Below, one piece after another: positions 48,285 to 56,816 of a stretch of DNA of 64,000 bases (position 1 is the first letter of the stretch; each line of letters begins with the position of its first letter). The position numbers and the translations under genes were made by a program. The notes under the pieces are model-generated. The model saw nothing but the letters and a program-made list of their open reading frames with translations. It was not told the DNA's origin and made no database searches. The DNA lies in assembly GCA_016220085.1 (NCBI GenBank), contig JACRIN010000093.1, positions 1 through 64,000 on the forward strand. Direction: 5' to 3'. The stretch is from Planctomycetota bacterium. GTDB taxonomy: Bacteria > Planctomycetota > UBA1135 > GCA-002686595.

Positions 48285-50173
48285 GCTTCGAAGACTCTCG
48301 TCAGGTCGTTGCGTGCGATCCAAGCGTCGAGCGCGGAGGTCGACAAGCGCTCGAACAGCGGCACTTCGAGGATGGGCGCGACGTGGCCGAGCCCCGCGAG
48401 CGCCGCGCGGTTCGACGGATGGGACTCGCCGACGAGGAAAAGCGCGCGCGGCTCGAGATGGCGCGCTCGCAGCGCCTCCAGCGAAAGCAACGTGTGGTTG
48501 AGCGTCCCGAGCCCCGAGCGCGCGACCAGCACCAGCGGCCAGCGCTCGCGCGCGAGCCAGTCGAGCTGCGTGAACTCGTCGGTCAGCGGCACGGCGAGCC
48601 CGCCGGCGAGTTCGACGACGAGCGTGCCCTCGCCGAGCTCCGCGAGGTTCGCGCGCAGGCGTCCGCCGAGCTGCTCGACGTCGACCGACTTGCCTTCGGC
48701 GCGCGCGGCCTCGTGCGGGGACGCCGGTTTCGCGAACGCCGCGCCGGGCTCGAACGTGCGCGCGGCCGAGAGCTCGAGGACGGCGCGCGTGTCGCTCTCC
48801 TCGCCGGTCTGCACCGCTTTCCAGTACGCGCCGCCGCCGTGTGCGTCCGCCGCGCGAGCGAGCAGCGCGCTGACGACCGTCTTGCCGACGCCGGTGTCGG
48901 TGCCGGCGACGACCAGCGGCACCGCGCGGGCTCCGCGTCGTTCCTGCGCGCGACCGCGGCGATCGTGCGCGTGCGGCTCGGCGCGATCGGGCTCGCCGGA
49001 GCTCGCGTCCGCACCGGCGCGCGGGAGTTCGCGCGAGGCGTCGCTCGCGAGCAGCGGCCCGACGACGGCGAAGAGCCGCTCGAGCTCCGCGTCGTCGTTG
49101 AACTCGTGGCAGACCAGCCGCAGCCGCGACGTGCCCGCGGGCACCCTCGGCGGTCGCGCCGCGCGCGCGTCGAGGCCGGCCGCGAGCGCGGCGCGAGCCG
49201 CGTCGAGCGCTCGCGACTCGCTGCCAAGAACCACCGGCACGATCGCGGCGGCGGGCGCCGGCGCGCCGAGGCCGAGCGCGAGCGCGCGCGAGAGCCGCAC
49301 GAGCTTCGCACGCGCGTCGTCCGCGCGCTTCGCGAGCTCGATCGCCGCGCAGAGCGCGCCCGACACCGCCGGTGAGACCGCGGTGGTGAAGACGAACGAA
49401 CGCGCGCGCTGGAGCAAGTGCCGCCGCAGCGCCGCGCTGCCGACGACGAACGCGCCGGTGACGCCGAGCGCCTTGCCTCCGGTGACGACGCGCGCCGCGA
49501 GCACGTCGTCGAACTCGTTCCCGAGCAGCGACCACGCGCCCGCTCCGCTCGCGCCGAGCACGCCGAGCGCGTGGGCTTCGTCGACGAGCATCCAGGCGCC
49601 GCGCGCTCGGGCCGCGCGCGCGAGCTCCGCGAGCGGCGCGAGGTCGCCGTCCATGCTGAAGACGCTCTCCGTCGCGACGAGCACGCGCGCGGCCGCGCCG
49701 ACGTCGGCGAGCTTCCGCTCGAGATCCTCGGGATCAGAGTGGCGGTAGACGACGGTGCGAGCGCGCGCGACGCGGCCGGCGTCGATCAGCGAGGCGTGAT
49801 TGAGCTCGTCGGAGAGCAGCACGTCGCCGGGCCCGATCAACGCCTGCACGACGCCGATGTTCGCTTGGTAACCGCTCGGGAAGAGCAACGCCGCTTCCGC
49901 GCCGAGCCAGCGTGCGAGCGCTTCCTCCGCGCGCTCGTCGAACGGCGAACCGCCGCCGAGCAAACGCGACGCGCGTCCGCCGGCGCCGTACTCGCGCAGC
50001 GCTTCGCGACCCGCTTCGATCACTTGTTGGTGCCGCGCGAGTCCGAGATAGTCGTTCGACGTGAAGTCGGCGAGCGCGTTCGAGGCGAGCACGAGCTCGC
50101 GCTCGAGCCCCGCCGCTCGCCAGCGTGCCCGTTCGGCGGCGAGCCGCGCGTCCAGGCTCTCGCGTTCGGTCAT
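48281..50173 (-). CDS. bioFD: BioF-BioD fusion: KAPA synthase / dethiobiotin synthetase
   Basis: 630 residues in one frame. Residues ~1-378 are 8-amino-7-oxononanoate synthase: [10 protein letters not shown] (39-48), [22 protein letters not shown] and PLP lysine Lys234 in VTGGKALG. A ~40-residue charged linker follows (~379-417). Residues ~418-630 are dethiobiotin synthetase: P-loop GTDTGVGKT (424-432), Lys452 in YWKAVQTG and [13 protein letters not shown]. The fusion would put steps 1 and 3 of the KAPA-to-dethiobiotin route on one chain, with BioA supplying the middle step. It is coupled by 4-base overlaps to bioB upstream and the 47688 gene downstream. Confidence 0.94.
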   Translation of the reverse strand: MTERESLDARLAAERARWRAAGLERELVLASNALADFTSNDYLGLARHQQVIEAGREALREYGAGGRASRLLGGGSPFDERAEEALARWLGAEAALLFPSGYQANIGVVQALIGPGDVLLSDELNHASLIDAGRVARARTVVYRHSDPEDLERKLADVGAAARVLVATESVFSMDGDLAPLAELARAARARGAWMLVDEAHALGVLGASGAGAWSLLGNEFDDVLAARVVTGGKALGVTGAFVVGSAALRRHLLQRARSFVFTTAVSPAVSGALCAAIELAKRADDARAKLVRLSRALALGLGAPAPAAAIVPVVLGSESRALDAARAALAAGLDARAARPPRVPAGTSRLRLVCHEFNDDAELERLFAVVGPLLASDASRELPRAGADASSGEPDRAEPHAHDRRGRAQERRGARAVPLVVAGTDTGVGKTVVSALLARAADAHGGGAYWKAVQTGEESDTRAVLELSAARTFEPGAAFAKPASPHEAARAEGKSVDVEQLGGRLRANLAELGEGTLVVELAGGLAVPLTDEFTQLDWLARERWPLVLVARSGLGTLNHTLLSLEALRARHLEPRALFLVGESHPSNRAALAGLGHVAPILEVPLFERLSTSALDAWIARNDLTRVFEA

Positions 50174-51309
50174 CCGTGCCGGCAGGCGCCGGTGTGCTCG
50201 TGCGAGTGGCCGCCGTGACCGCGCAGCGATTCGGGGCGCCGATTCTCGACCGCCACCGCGCCGCTTCCGGAGGTGGGATTCTCCACCGTCGCCACGCCGT
50301 TTCCGGCGCGGGGATTCTCCACCGTCACCACGCCGCTTCCGGCGCGGGAGTTCTCCACGGGAAGCAGCCCGAGCTTGGCGAAGAGCGCGGCGTCGGTCGC
50401 GGGCTTCGGATTCGGCGTGGTCAAGAGCTCGTCGCCGACGAAGATCGAGTTCGCGCCGGCGAGGAAGCAGAGCGCTTGCGCGGCTTCGTGCATCTCGGTG
50501 CGGCCGGCGGAGAGGCGCACGACCGCGCGCGGCATCAGGATGCGCGCGGCGGCGACGGCGCGGACGATTTCGGTCCAGTCGAGCGGCGTCTGGTTCGCGA
50601 GCGGAGTGCCTTCGATCGGCACGAGCGCGTTGATCGGCACGCTCTCGGGCTGGGGCTCGAGCGAGGCGAGCTGGTGGAGGAGCTCGGCGCGCGCGTGTTG
50701 CGACTCGCCCATCCCGAGGATGCCGCCGGAGCAAACATGGATGCCGGCGGCGCGAACGGAGTCGAGCGTCGCGAGCCGATCGTCGAGTGTGCGCGTGTGC
50801 ACGATCTCGCCGTAGTGGCTCTTCCCGGTGTCGAGGTTGTGGTTGTAGTAGTCGAGGCCGGCGTCGCGCAGCTTGGTCGCTTGCTCGTCCTTCAACATGC
50901 CGAGCGTGACGCACGTTTCGAGGCCGAGGCTCTTCACCTCGCGCACCATCGCGAGCACGCGATCGAAGTCGGGCCCGTCCTTGACCTCGCGCCACGCCGC
51001 TCCCATGCAGAAGCGATCGGCGCCGTTCGCCTTGGCCGCGCGCGCGGCGGCGAGCACGGCGTCGACTTGCATCAAGGGCTCGCGCTTGACCGGCGTGTCG
51101 AAGTGCGCGCTTTGCGACCAGTAGCCGCAGTCCTCCGCGCAGCCGCCGGTCTTGATCGACAGCAACTGCGAGCACTGCACGCGCGCCGGATCGTGGTGCT
51201 CGCGGTGCACCTTGGCGGCGTCGAAGACGAGCTCGAGCAGCGGCCGCGCGAGCAGCGCTTCGACCTCGGCGACGGTCGGCGACTTCGTGGACCTTGCGGT
51301 GGACGTCAT
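50170..51309 (-). CDS. bioB: Biotin synthase with Cys-to-Trp change in the radical-SAM motif
   Basis: 379 residues, clearly Bio[15 protein letters not shown] (51-64), [23 protein letters not shown] and LLTTPNP. The [2Fe-2S] ligands Cys101, Cys133, Cys193 and the Arg of RLSAGR are intact. In the radical-SAM CxxxCxxC motif Cys57 and Cys61 are present but position 64 is Trp (TGG, bases 51118-51120), so one [4Fe-4S] ligand is missing. After the normal end (~residue 317) comes a 62-residue tail of 12-residue repeats beginning VEN and a His-rich end ([16 protein letters not shown]). It heads the bioB-bioFD-47688 operon. Confidence 0.93.
   Translation of the reverse strand: MTSTARSTKSPTVAEVEALLARPLLELVFDAAKVHREHHDPARVQCSQLLSIKTGGCAEDCGYWSQSAHFDTPVKREPLMQVDAVLAAARAAKANGADRFCMGAAWREVKDGPDFDRVLAMVREVKSLGLETCVTLGMLKDEQATKLRDAGLDYYNHNLDTGKSHYGEIVHTRTLDDRLATLDSVRAAGIHVCSGGILGMGESQHARAELLHQLASLEPQPESVPINALVPIEGTPLANQTPLDWTEIVRAVAAARILMPRAVVRLSAGRTEMHEAAQALCFLAGANSIFVGDELLTTPNPKPATDAALFAKLGLLPVENSRAGSGVVTVENPRAGNGVATVENPTSGSGAVAVENRRPESLRGHGGHSHEHTGACRHG
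50241..50348. repeat. 36-bp in-frame tandem repeat in bioB
   Basis: Three 36-base copies (50241-50276, 50277-50312, 50313-50348) and a partial fourth to ~50361. Copies 2 and 3 differ at two positions; copy 1 is more diverged. They encode 12-residue units of the type [12 protein letters not shown]. Such repeats change number by slippage without breaking the frame. Confidence 0.85.
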
Positions 51310-51387
51310 GGGCCGAGGATTCTAGCGAGCGCGGGGCAGACCCGCTCAGGCGCGGTCAGGATCGTGCGAGTGAGCCGAAGTGTTCGT

Positions 51388-51864
51388 TCACCGCCACCGC
51401 GCCGCGAACTCCGGCGGTGCGGAAACGTGCTCGAACGGCGGTGCCGGGATGCCCTCGGCTGGGCAATGCATGAAGCCGAAGCTCTTCGATCGGCCCGTGC
51501 GCGTCCACTGCTCGAATTCGTCGACCTCGGTCTCGCGCAGCAGGAAGCGCCAGTCGTCGGCGCGCACCGGGATCATCCGCGGCGGCGAGTCCGTCGAGAA
51601 CACTCCGGTGCCCGAGCTCGGCGTGAGCAGTAACACGCCGTTCTCCTCGCGCGCGGTTCCCTCGGCGACGCTCATGTCGAGCGACGTCGTGAACGTCCAG
51701 CGCCAGTGCCCGTCGGCCTCGAGCATCAGCTCGTTGCCCGCATCGAACACGCCGTCGGAGTAGAGCCCGCGAAACTCGGTGAACGTAGTCCGCGGGTTGG
51801 CGAGTCGCAGCGCAATCGCCGCCGCGAGCGCGCCGAGCACCGCCGCGATCAGCACGTAACGCAT
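51388..51864 (-). CDS. Small exported protein of unknown function
   Basis: 158 residues. A signal-anchor (YVLIAAVLGALAAAIAL) is followed by a strand-rich domain (FRGLYSDGVFDAG, ELMLEADGHWRWTF). The plan 'G.Y.dG......L.L...G...' recalls the first part of the GFAYF family members at 42904 and 55827, but the GFAYF motif itself is missing, so relation is uncertain. It is 78 bases upstream of bioB, same strand. Confidence 0.6.
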   Translation of the reverse strand: MRYVLIAAVLGALAAAIALRLANPRTTFTEFRGLYSDGVFDAGNELMLEADGHWRWTFTTSLDMSVAEGTAREENGVLLLTPSSGTGVFSTDSPPRMIPVRADDWRFLLRETEVDEFEQWTRTGRSKSFGFMHCPAEGIPAPPFEHVSAPPEFAARWR

Positions 51865-51911
51865 GGCCCGAGTCTACGCTCCCCCCGCGTGGTCGGCGCC
51901 CCAACGAGCCG

Positions 51912-53036
51912 TCAGCGTTCCTTGGGTTCCCCCGGCGGCAGCGAACGGCGGCCCGCGCGAACGAACACGACCGACGAACGATCCGGTTCGGTGAGCGGCG
52001 CGCGGAAGAGCGCGCAATGCCCGAGCTCGAGCCGCAGCCGTGTTTCCAGTGAGACGCGAGTCACGTCGGGCAGACCGACTTCGACCTCCGCCGCGCCCGG
52101 AAGGCCGAGGCGAACTTTCTTGGTCGCGATCGGACGCACGACCTTGCTGTGGACGATCGAGAGTTCGACCCCCACGTGCGTCGGATCGAGGAAAGTCCCG
52201 CGCGCATCGATCTCGAACCCGTCGCGCACGACGTCGACCTGAGGATCGGCGATCGCCTGAGCTCCCGGCTCGACGATCACGATCTTCCAGTCCTTCACGT
52301 ACGCGAGCTCGTCCAGCACCGAGATCGTCGCGTACTGGCGCGGGAACACCGAGATCCGCGGGCTGTGTACGACCTCCGCGAACGCATCGTCGCGCGCTGC
52401 CGAGAGCACGGAGTCAGCCTCCGACGTCGAGAGCATCGCTACCGAACTCGCCTGGAAGTATCGATCGAACGCCTTCTCGTCAGCGGTGACGAACACGAAC
52501 TCCAGATCGATGAAATCGGGGATGTCGCGTTGCGCCGCGAGGAACGTATCGAGCCATGCGTGACGCTCGTCGGTGAGCCTCGTGTTCAGGATCCCGTCGT
52601 TCGAGAGCTCGACCATGTCGAGATCCGTGCCGATGCGAGTCGCGATGCGTTGGACGCGCGACGAGTCGTCGCGCGCCGTCACGAACGTCCGATTCGTGCC
52701 GGGGATCGCGGGGCGCATCCATGCTTGGATCAGCTCCGTCAGCTCGTCCGTGCTGATGTCGCGGGCGCTCTGTTGCATCACCAATTGCTCCGAGCCATCG
52801 ACGGCGAACCGCCTGATCGCGATCTCGAGAGGCCGCGCGACATCGGAGCGTCGCTGCAGGCGCATGCCATCGTCGCCGCGACGTTGCACGTCCACGGCGA
52901 GGATGTCGGCGACGTTCAGCGTTCTCTGCGTTCGCGGGGCGTCGGCGTCGGACGCGACGACGATGAGCTTGCGAGCGTCGACTTCCTGAGGTTCGACGGA
53001 CATTGCGGCGGCGCAGAGCGTGAGAGCGATGATCAT
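51912..53036 (-). CDS. Secretin-like exported protein (module 4)
   Basis: 374 residues with a signal sequence (MIIALTLCAAAMSVEPQ). The middle and end resemble a type II/III secretin core: VFVTADEKAFDRYF, SPRISVFPRQYATISVLDEL (the usual 'P.i...ng..a.i.v' strand), then a GFEIDARGTFLDPTHVGVEL region. The C-terminal S-domain and long N-terminal N-domains of true secretins are not evident, so a secretin-derived periplasmic protein is more likely than a full channel. The start overlaps the anti-sigma stop by four bases. Confidence 0.6.
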   Translation of the reverse strand: MIIALTLCAAAMSVEPQEVDARKLIVVASDADAPRTQRTLNVADILAVDVQRRGDDGMRLQRRSDVARPLEIAIRRFAVDGSEQLVMQQSARDISTDELTELIQAWMRPAIPGTNRTFVTARDDSSRVQRIATRIGTDLDMVELSNDGILNTRLTDERHAWLDTFLAAQRDIPDFIDLEFVFVTADEKAFDRYFQASSVAMLSTSEADSVLSAARDDAFAEVVHSPRISVFPRQYATISVLDELAYVKDWKIVIVEPGAQAIADPQVDVVRDGFEIDARGTFLDPTHVGVELSIVHSKVVRPIATKKVRLGLPGAAEVEVGLPDVTRVSLETRLRLELGHCALFRAPLTEPDRSSVVFVRAGRRSLPPGEPKER

Positions 53037-53488
53037 GGCTGGTTTCCTCGGGATCGTTCGATGGAGAAGTACGCGACCGCGTCGTCGCCGAGCGAGCCTG
53101 AATCGGCGCGCACACCGTGCGGGTCGACGAGCACGCTGGACGTGAGGCCGCCTCGCTGACGAACGATCTCGAGGCGGAAGTCGACGACGTCGCCCGGATC
53201 GCGCGGCTGCACGATCGAAGCCTGCGGGTCCGAGGTGCCGCGCATCCACGCGACGGCCACTCCCACGCAGAGCACGAGCAACCCGGCAGCGGCCACGAGG
53301 AACGGGGTGGCGCGGCGCCGCTCGGTCGCGCGCGGGAGCAGCGAGAGCCGCCGTTGGAGCACCAAGAGCTCGTCGAGTCGCTCGGGCCGCGCCGCGAGCG
53401 CGTCTTGGACGAGCTCGTCGGCGAGCGGATCGCGGCGCTCGTCGAGCGCGATGTTCACACGGTTCCGAAAGACTTCATCGCGCATCAT
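53033..53488 (-). CDS. Membrane anti-sigma factor candidate (module 4)
   Basis: 151 residues. A helical cytoplasmic N-terminus (~1-55, with LADELVQDALAARPERLDEL) is followed by one membrane helix (~61-82, TPFLVAAAGLLVLCVGVAVAW) and a short external domain. No zinc motif. Position between an ECF sigma gene and the secretin-like gene, with 4-base overlaps on both sides, is the main evidence for an anti-sigma role. A strong GGAGG lies seven bases before the ATG at 53488, inside the sigma gene. Confidence 0.65.
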   Translation of the reverse strand: MMRDEVFRNRVNIALDERRDPLADELVQDALAARPERLDELLVLQRRLSLLPRATERRRATPFLVAAAGLLVLCVGVAVAWMRGTSDPQASIVQPRDPGDVVDFRLEIVRQRGGLTSSVLVDPHGVRADSGSLGDDAVAYFSIERSRGNQP

Positions 53489-53973
53489 GGCCGTTCCTCC
53501 GCGAGGCGCTTGCGCGCGCGGTGCAGGTGAGACTTGACGGTGCCTTCGGGGATCCGGAGCGCGCTCGCGATCTCGCGCACGCTCTCGCCGCGCTGGTGGA
53601 AGCGCACGAGCACGTCGCGTTCGACGCTCGGGAGCTTCGCGAGCAAGTTGGCGACGAACTCGCGCTCCTCGACGCTCTCATCGGGCGCGGCGGCGCGCTC
53701 GGTCGTTTCCTCGATCGGCCCTTCGCGCGCCAGCCTCGCGCGGTGATCGAGGTAGACGTGGAGCGCGGTCTTGGCGAGCCACGGCCCGAGCTCGCGCTCG
53801 CCGTCGAACGCTTCGCGATAGCGCAGCGCCCGCGCGACGACCTCCTGGACCAGATCGTCGACCTCGCGCGCCGGCGCCAGCTTGGCGAGGAGCGCGCGCA
53901 GCTTCGGCAGCTCGCCCTCGAGGTCGAGCGCTCCGGCCGTCCGCTTGGGTTGGTGGGTCAATCGCAGGCTCAC
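53485..53973 (-). CDS. ECF sigma factor (module 4)
   Basis: ~162 residues. Region 2 includes VDDLVQEVVARALRYREAF and LGPWLAKTALHVYLDHRARL; region 4 includes PSVERDVLVRFHQRGESVRE and IPEGTVKSHLHRARKRLAEE. The GTG at 53973 is preferred over the GTG at 54012 because AGAGGGG lies just before it. It heads a three-gene operon (sigma, anti-sigma, secretin-like) coupled throughout. Confidence 0.88.
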   Translation of the reverse strand: MSLRLTHQPKRTAGALDLEGELPKLRALLAKLAPAREVDDLVQEVVARALRYREAFDGERELGPWLAKTALHVYLDHRARLAREGPIEETTERAAAPDESVEEREFVANLLAKLPSVERDVLVRFHQRGESVREIASALRIPEGTVKSHLHRARKRLAEERP

Positions 53974-54283
53974 GCTGCCCCTCTTACCGCCGCCGGCGCC
54001 GAACGGTTGCACCGCGCGCGGATTTCAGCGCCGCCGCCGCGCGCGGGCGTCGTTCGGCGCCACGGCGAACGACCTCGCTACGCCGTTCAGCCCTTCGACA
54101 CCGGCCAAGCCCTCCGTTCCGTGCGAGCTCGTCGACGCGATCGCGTCCCCGGTCGATCGAGGCAAGAACTCGAACCGGATTCCCCGACTCCGGCGAGGAG
54201 GAGGTACGGTCAAGAAGGTCATCCCGAGCTTTGGGCGCCGGCCCTTGGCTTTGGGCGCCTTGAAGCAACGCGGACGAGGTGGG

Positions 54284-55624
54284 ATGGCGATCATGGAGCT
54301 TGCCTACGTGAGAACTGTGCTTGGCCTGATGGCGGTTGGAGTGGCGACGGTCTCCGCTTCCTCCGCCCAGGTGACGACCGTGCTCGTCAGCAAGGCCATG
54401 GACGGGACGCCAGCGAACAGCCCGAGCGTCGCGCCCAGGATCACACCGGATGGGCGATACGTGGCCTACAGCAGTCCCGCGACCAACCTGGTGTCAGGGG
54501 ATGTCAACAATTCCACCGACGCGTTCGTCTGGGACCGGCAGTCGAACAGGCTCGAGCTCGTGAGCGTCACGAGCACCGGGATGCAGGCGACTCAAGGCGT
54601 TGGGGCCGCGGCCATTACCGCCGACGGCAGGTATGTTCTCCTCTCGACTTCGGCGAAGCTGAGCCTCGAGGATACGAACACTCGATCCGATGCGTACGTT
54701 CGAGACCGGCTGCTGGGGACAACGACGCTCGCATCGAAGAAGCCGGATGGGACCGTCGTGAAGAACAGCGACTGCTACCCGAGCGCGTTGTCCGACGACG
54801 GTCGATTCGTGGTGTTCATGAGCACGGGCAGCGAGTTCGGCGGGCGTGACACGCAACACGACATGGATGCCTATTGGCGCGACACGCAGACGGGGCTCGT
54901 CAAGCGCGTCACGGTGTCGTCACACGGCGTTCAAGGCAACGACGATAGTGCCGACGCCGTGCTAAGTGGTGACGGTCGGTTCGTGACATTCACGGGCACG
55001 GCGACGAACCTGGTGCGAGGCGACACGAACGGCGTGGCGGACATCTTTGGCCACGACGTGCTCGCCGGACGCACGACGCGACTGAGTGCTCTTCCGGGTG
55101 GTGGGCAGGCGAATGGGCCTAGTGTGGAAGTGTCGATGACCCCAGGTGGTCGCTATGTAGCATTCACGACCAAGGCGACTAGCTTCGATCCGGTGCACGA
55201 CCTGAACGGAGCCTGGGACGTTTACTGGCGCGACAATCTCACCGGTCAGGTCATGTTGTGCAGTCGTACGCCGGCGGGATTCGCAGGAAGTGGGGGAAGC
55301 TTCAGCGGAGGTGCGAGTTCCACGTCATCGATCTCTGCCAACGGCCGATACGTGGCGTTCGAAAGCTACGCTAGCGACCTGATCGCGGTCGACGCCAACG
55401 GGCCGTTCATACCCGACATCTATCGCTTCGATGTGATCACAGGGCAAGTTGTACTCGTCAGCCAGAACTCCGCTGGCGTGCAGGCCGACGACTCCAGCGT
55501 TGACGCCGTGATTTCGGGCGACGGTCGGTTCATCGCCTACCGGAGCTACGCAACGAACCTCGCGCCGACCAACCCGGCCGTCTCGTACAACGTCTTTCTA
55601 ACCGAGTTGCCGATCGGCCCGTGA
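54284..55624 (+). CDS. Exported PD40/TolB-like beta-propeller protein
   Basis: ~446 residues with a signal sequence (VLGLMAVGVATVSASSAQ). The body is a series of ~60-residue WD40-like PD40 repeats, each with a '(T/S)-x-DGRYVAY/F-x-S-x-A-T-N-L' element: TPDGRYVAYSSPATNLV, TADGRYVLLSTSAKL, SDDGRFVVFMST, SGDGRFVTFTGTATNLV, TPGGRYVAFTTKATSF, SANGRYVAFESYASDL and SGDGRFIAYRSYATNLA. Seven repeats fit one closed propeller. Base composition is visibly lower in G+C than neighbours. A second ATG at 54293 is possible. No partner is evident. Confidence 0.85.
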   Translation: MAIMELAYVRTVLGLMAVGVATVSASSAQVTTVLVSKAMDGTPANSPSVAPRITPDGRYVAYSSPATNLVSGDVNNSTDAFVWDRQSNRLELVSVTSTGMQATQGVGAAAITADGRYVLLSTSAKLSLEDTNTRSDAYVRDRLLGTTTLASKKPDGTVVKNSDCYPSALSDDGRFVVFMSTGSEFGGRDTQHDMDAYWRDTQTGLVKRVTVSSHGVQGNDDSADAVLSGDGRFVTFTGTATNLVRGDTNGVADIFGHDVLAGRTTRLSALPGGGQANGPSVEVSMTPGGRYVAFTTKATSFDPVHDLNGAWDVYWRDNLTGQVMLCSRTPAGFAGSGGSFSGGASSTSSISANGRYVAFESYASDLIAVDANGPFIPDIYRFDVITGQVVLVSQNSAGVQADDSSVDAVISGDGRFIAYRSYATNLAPTNPAVSYNVFLTELPIGP

Positions 55625-55784
55625 CACTGCACGGTGTCGGCATCGCCGTAGCGTGCGCGGGCCCCCAAGCTCCGCAGCGCGGTGCTCCGGCGCCGCCGTT
55701 CGGGGTGACGCGCTCGCCGCGCGAGCACGCGGCGAGCAACACGACGACGACCGTGAGCGTCAACCGGGCATCGGGACAATGCAA
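55625..55784 (-). pseudogene. Truncated lipoprotein start
   Basis: From a TTG at 55784 the minus strand reads LTLTVVVVLLAACSRGERV, a convincing signal sequence with lipobox LLAAC, then a short low-complexity stretch (TPNGGAGAPRCGAWGPA). Beyond ~55625 the frame runs antisense through the lower-G+C propeller gene and gives no protein-like sequence. It may be the surviving 5' end of a gene cut off when that region was acquired. The rest of this 202-base gap shows nothing. Confidence 0.3.
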
Positions 55785-55826
55785 CGCTCACACCGAAGCG
55801 CCAAGACAGCAACTCTCGCCGCGGTG

Positions 55827-56648
55827 TCAATCCGGCGAGGTCGACGCGCGCGCGCCGACGCGCGGCAGCGGTTTGGTCTCGGGGAGGTAGGCGAAGAGCT
55901 CGAGCTCGCTGCCGGAGCCCGCGGACTCCATCGTGAAGAGCTCCCACGAGCGGCCCGACTCCGTCTCCGTCAGCGCGACGTAGAACGTCATGCCGGCGAG
56001 GGCGCGCGTGTCGTCGCCGACGTCGATTCGGACGCGGGCGCGCCGGCGCGGCCTGCCGGCGTGGTCGACGTACTCGACCCGTTCCGCGCGCGTCACGCGG
56101 CCGACGATCGGTGTCTGGAGCTGGTACTTGCGGAACGAAGGAGGCACGACGAGCGGTCCGCTCGAATCGAGCTCCTCGTCGACGACGCGTACGAAGCAGC
56201 GCGACGGCAGCTGACCGCCGGTCGACACGTTGCAGGCCTTCGCGATGTCGTTCTCGCCGCGCAAGAGCGCGCGCTGCGGGCCCTTGGTTGCGAACACGAG
56301 CTCGTCGAGGCGCGTGCGTTCGCAGCCGTACTCCTCGGGAACCGTCAAGTCGAGCCGCAGGACGTCGCCGTCGACGCGCACGCGGCCGCTGAGTGTGTCC
56401 TCGCCCGTGCAGCAGCGGCAGAAGTACGCGAAGCCGCTGCGTGGAGCGAGGAAGAGCCGTTCACTCGTGAGGCCGCTGTCCGCGTGGTACTCGCCGGCCC
56501 AACTCGGCAGGTCGGGTTCGGCGAGCTCCGCCTCGATCGCCGCACGCGCGGCTTCGGCGAGCGCGAGCCGCTGCTCTCGCGTGCTCTCCGGCGCTCGTTC
56601 GCACGCCGCGATTCCGATCAGGACGAGAGCCACCGCGACGCGGAGCAT
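55827..56648 (-). CDS. 'GFAYF' family lipoprotein (member B)
   Basis: 273 residues with lipobox IGIAAC. It shares with the 42904-43848 product the first-part pattern WAGEYHADSG...LFLAPRSGFAYF and, later, a strand-rich C-terminal part (RALAGMTFYVALTE...ELFTMESA). It differs in having extra cysteines after GFAYF (CRCCTGED), in YGCERTRLDE and in KACNVSTGGQLPSRC. No catalytic motif recognised. An uncharacterised exported family is proposed. Confidence 0.7.
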   Translation of the reverse strand: MLRVAVALVLIGIAACERAPESTREQRLALAEAARAAIEAELAEPDLPSWAGEYHADSGLTSERLFLAPRSGFAYFCRCCTGEDTLSGRVRVDGDVLRLDLTVPEEYGCERTRLDELVFATKGPQRALLRGENDIAKACNVSTGGQLPSRCFVRVVDEELDSSGPLVVPPSFRKYQLQTPIVGRVTRAERVEYVDHAGRPRRRARVRIDVGDDTRALAGMTFYVALTETESGRSWELFTMESAGSGSELELFAYLPETKPLPRVGARASTSPD

Positions 56649-56816
56649 GCGCTCATGCTTACCCGCGTCGGTGCTCTCGGCAACGCAGGATCGACGACGC
56701 GGTGAGCATGGTCGTGCGCATGGACGTCGCTCGCCCGCGCTGCAATAGTCGGCGACGAGCTGCGCAGCGTGCGACCCCCAATGTCGAAGGTACCCCACGC
56801 GCGGAGAGGCAGTTCC

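Noticed and set aside
50241-50348. 36-bp repeats that look like CRISPR repeat length
   Set aside because: The copies are directly adjacent with no spacers, are in frame inside bioB, and no cas genes are present.
53882-54283. Extension of the PD40 protein into an upstream open frame
   Set aside because: This would overlap the ECF sigma gene on the other strand and put the signal sequence ~130 residues inside the protein.
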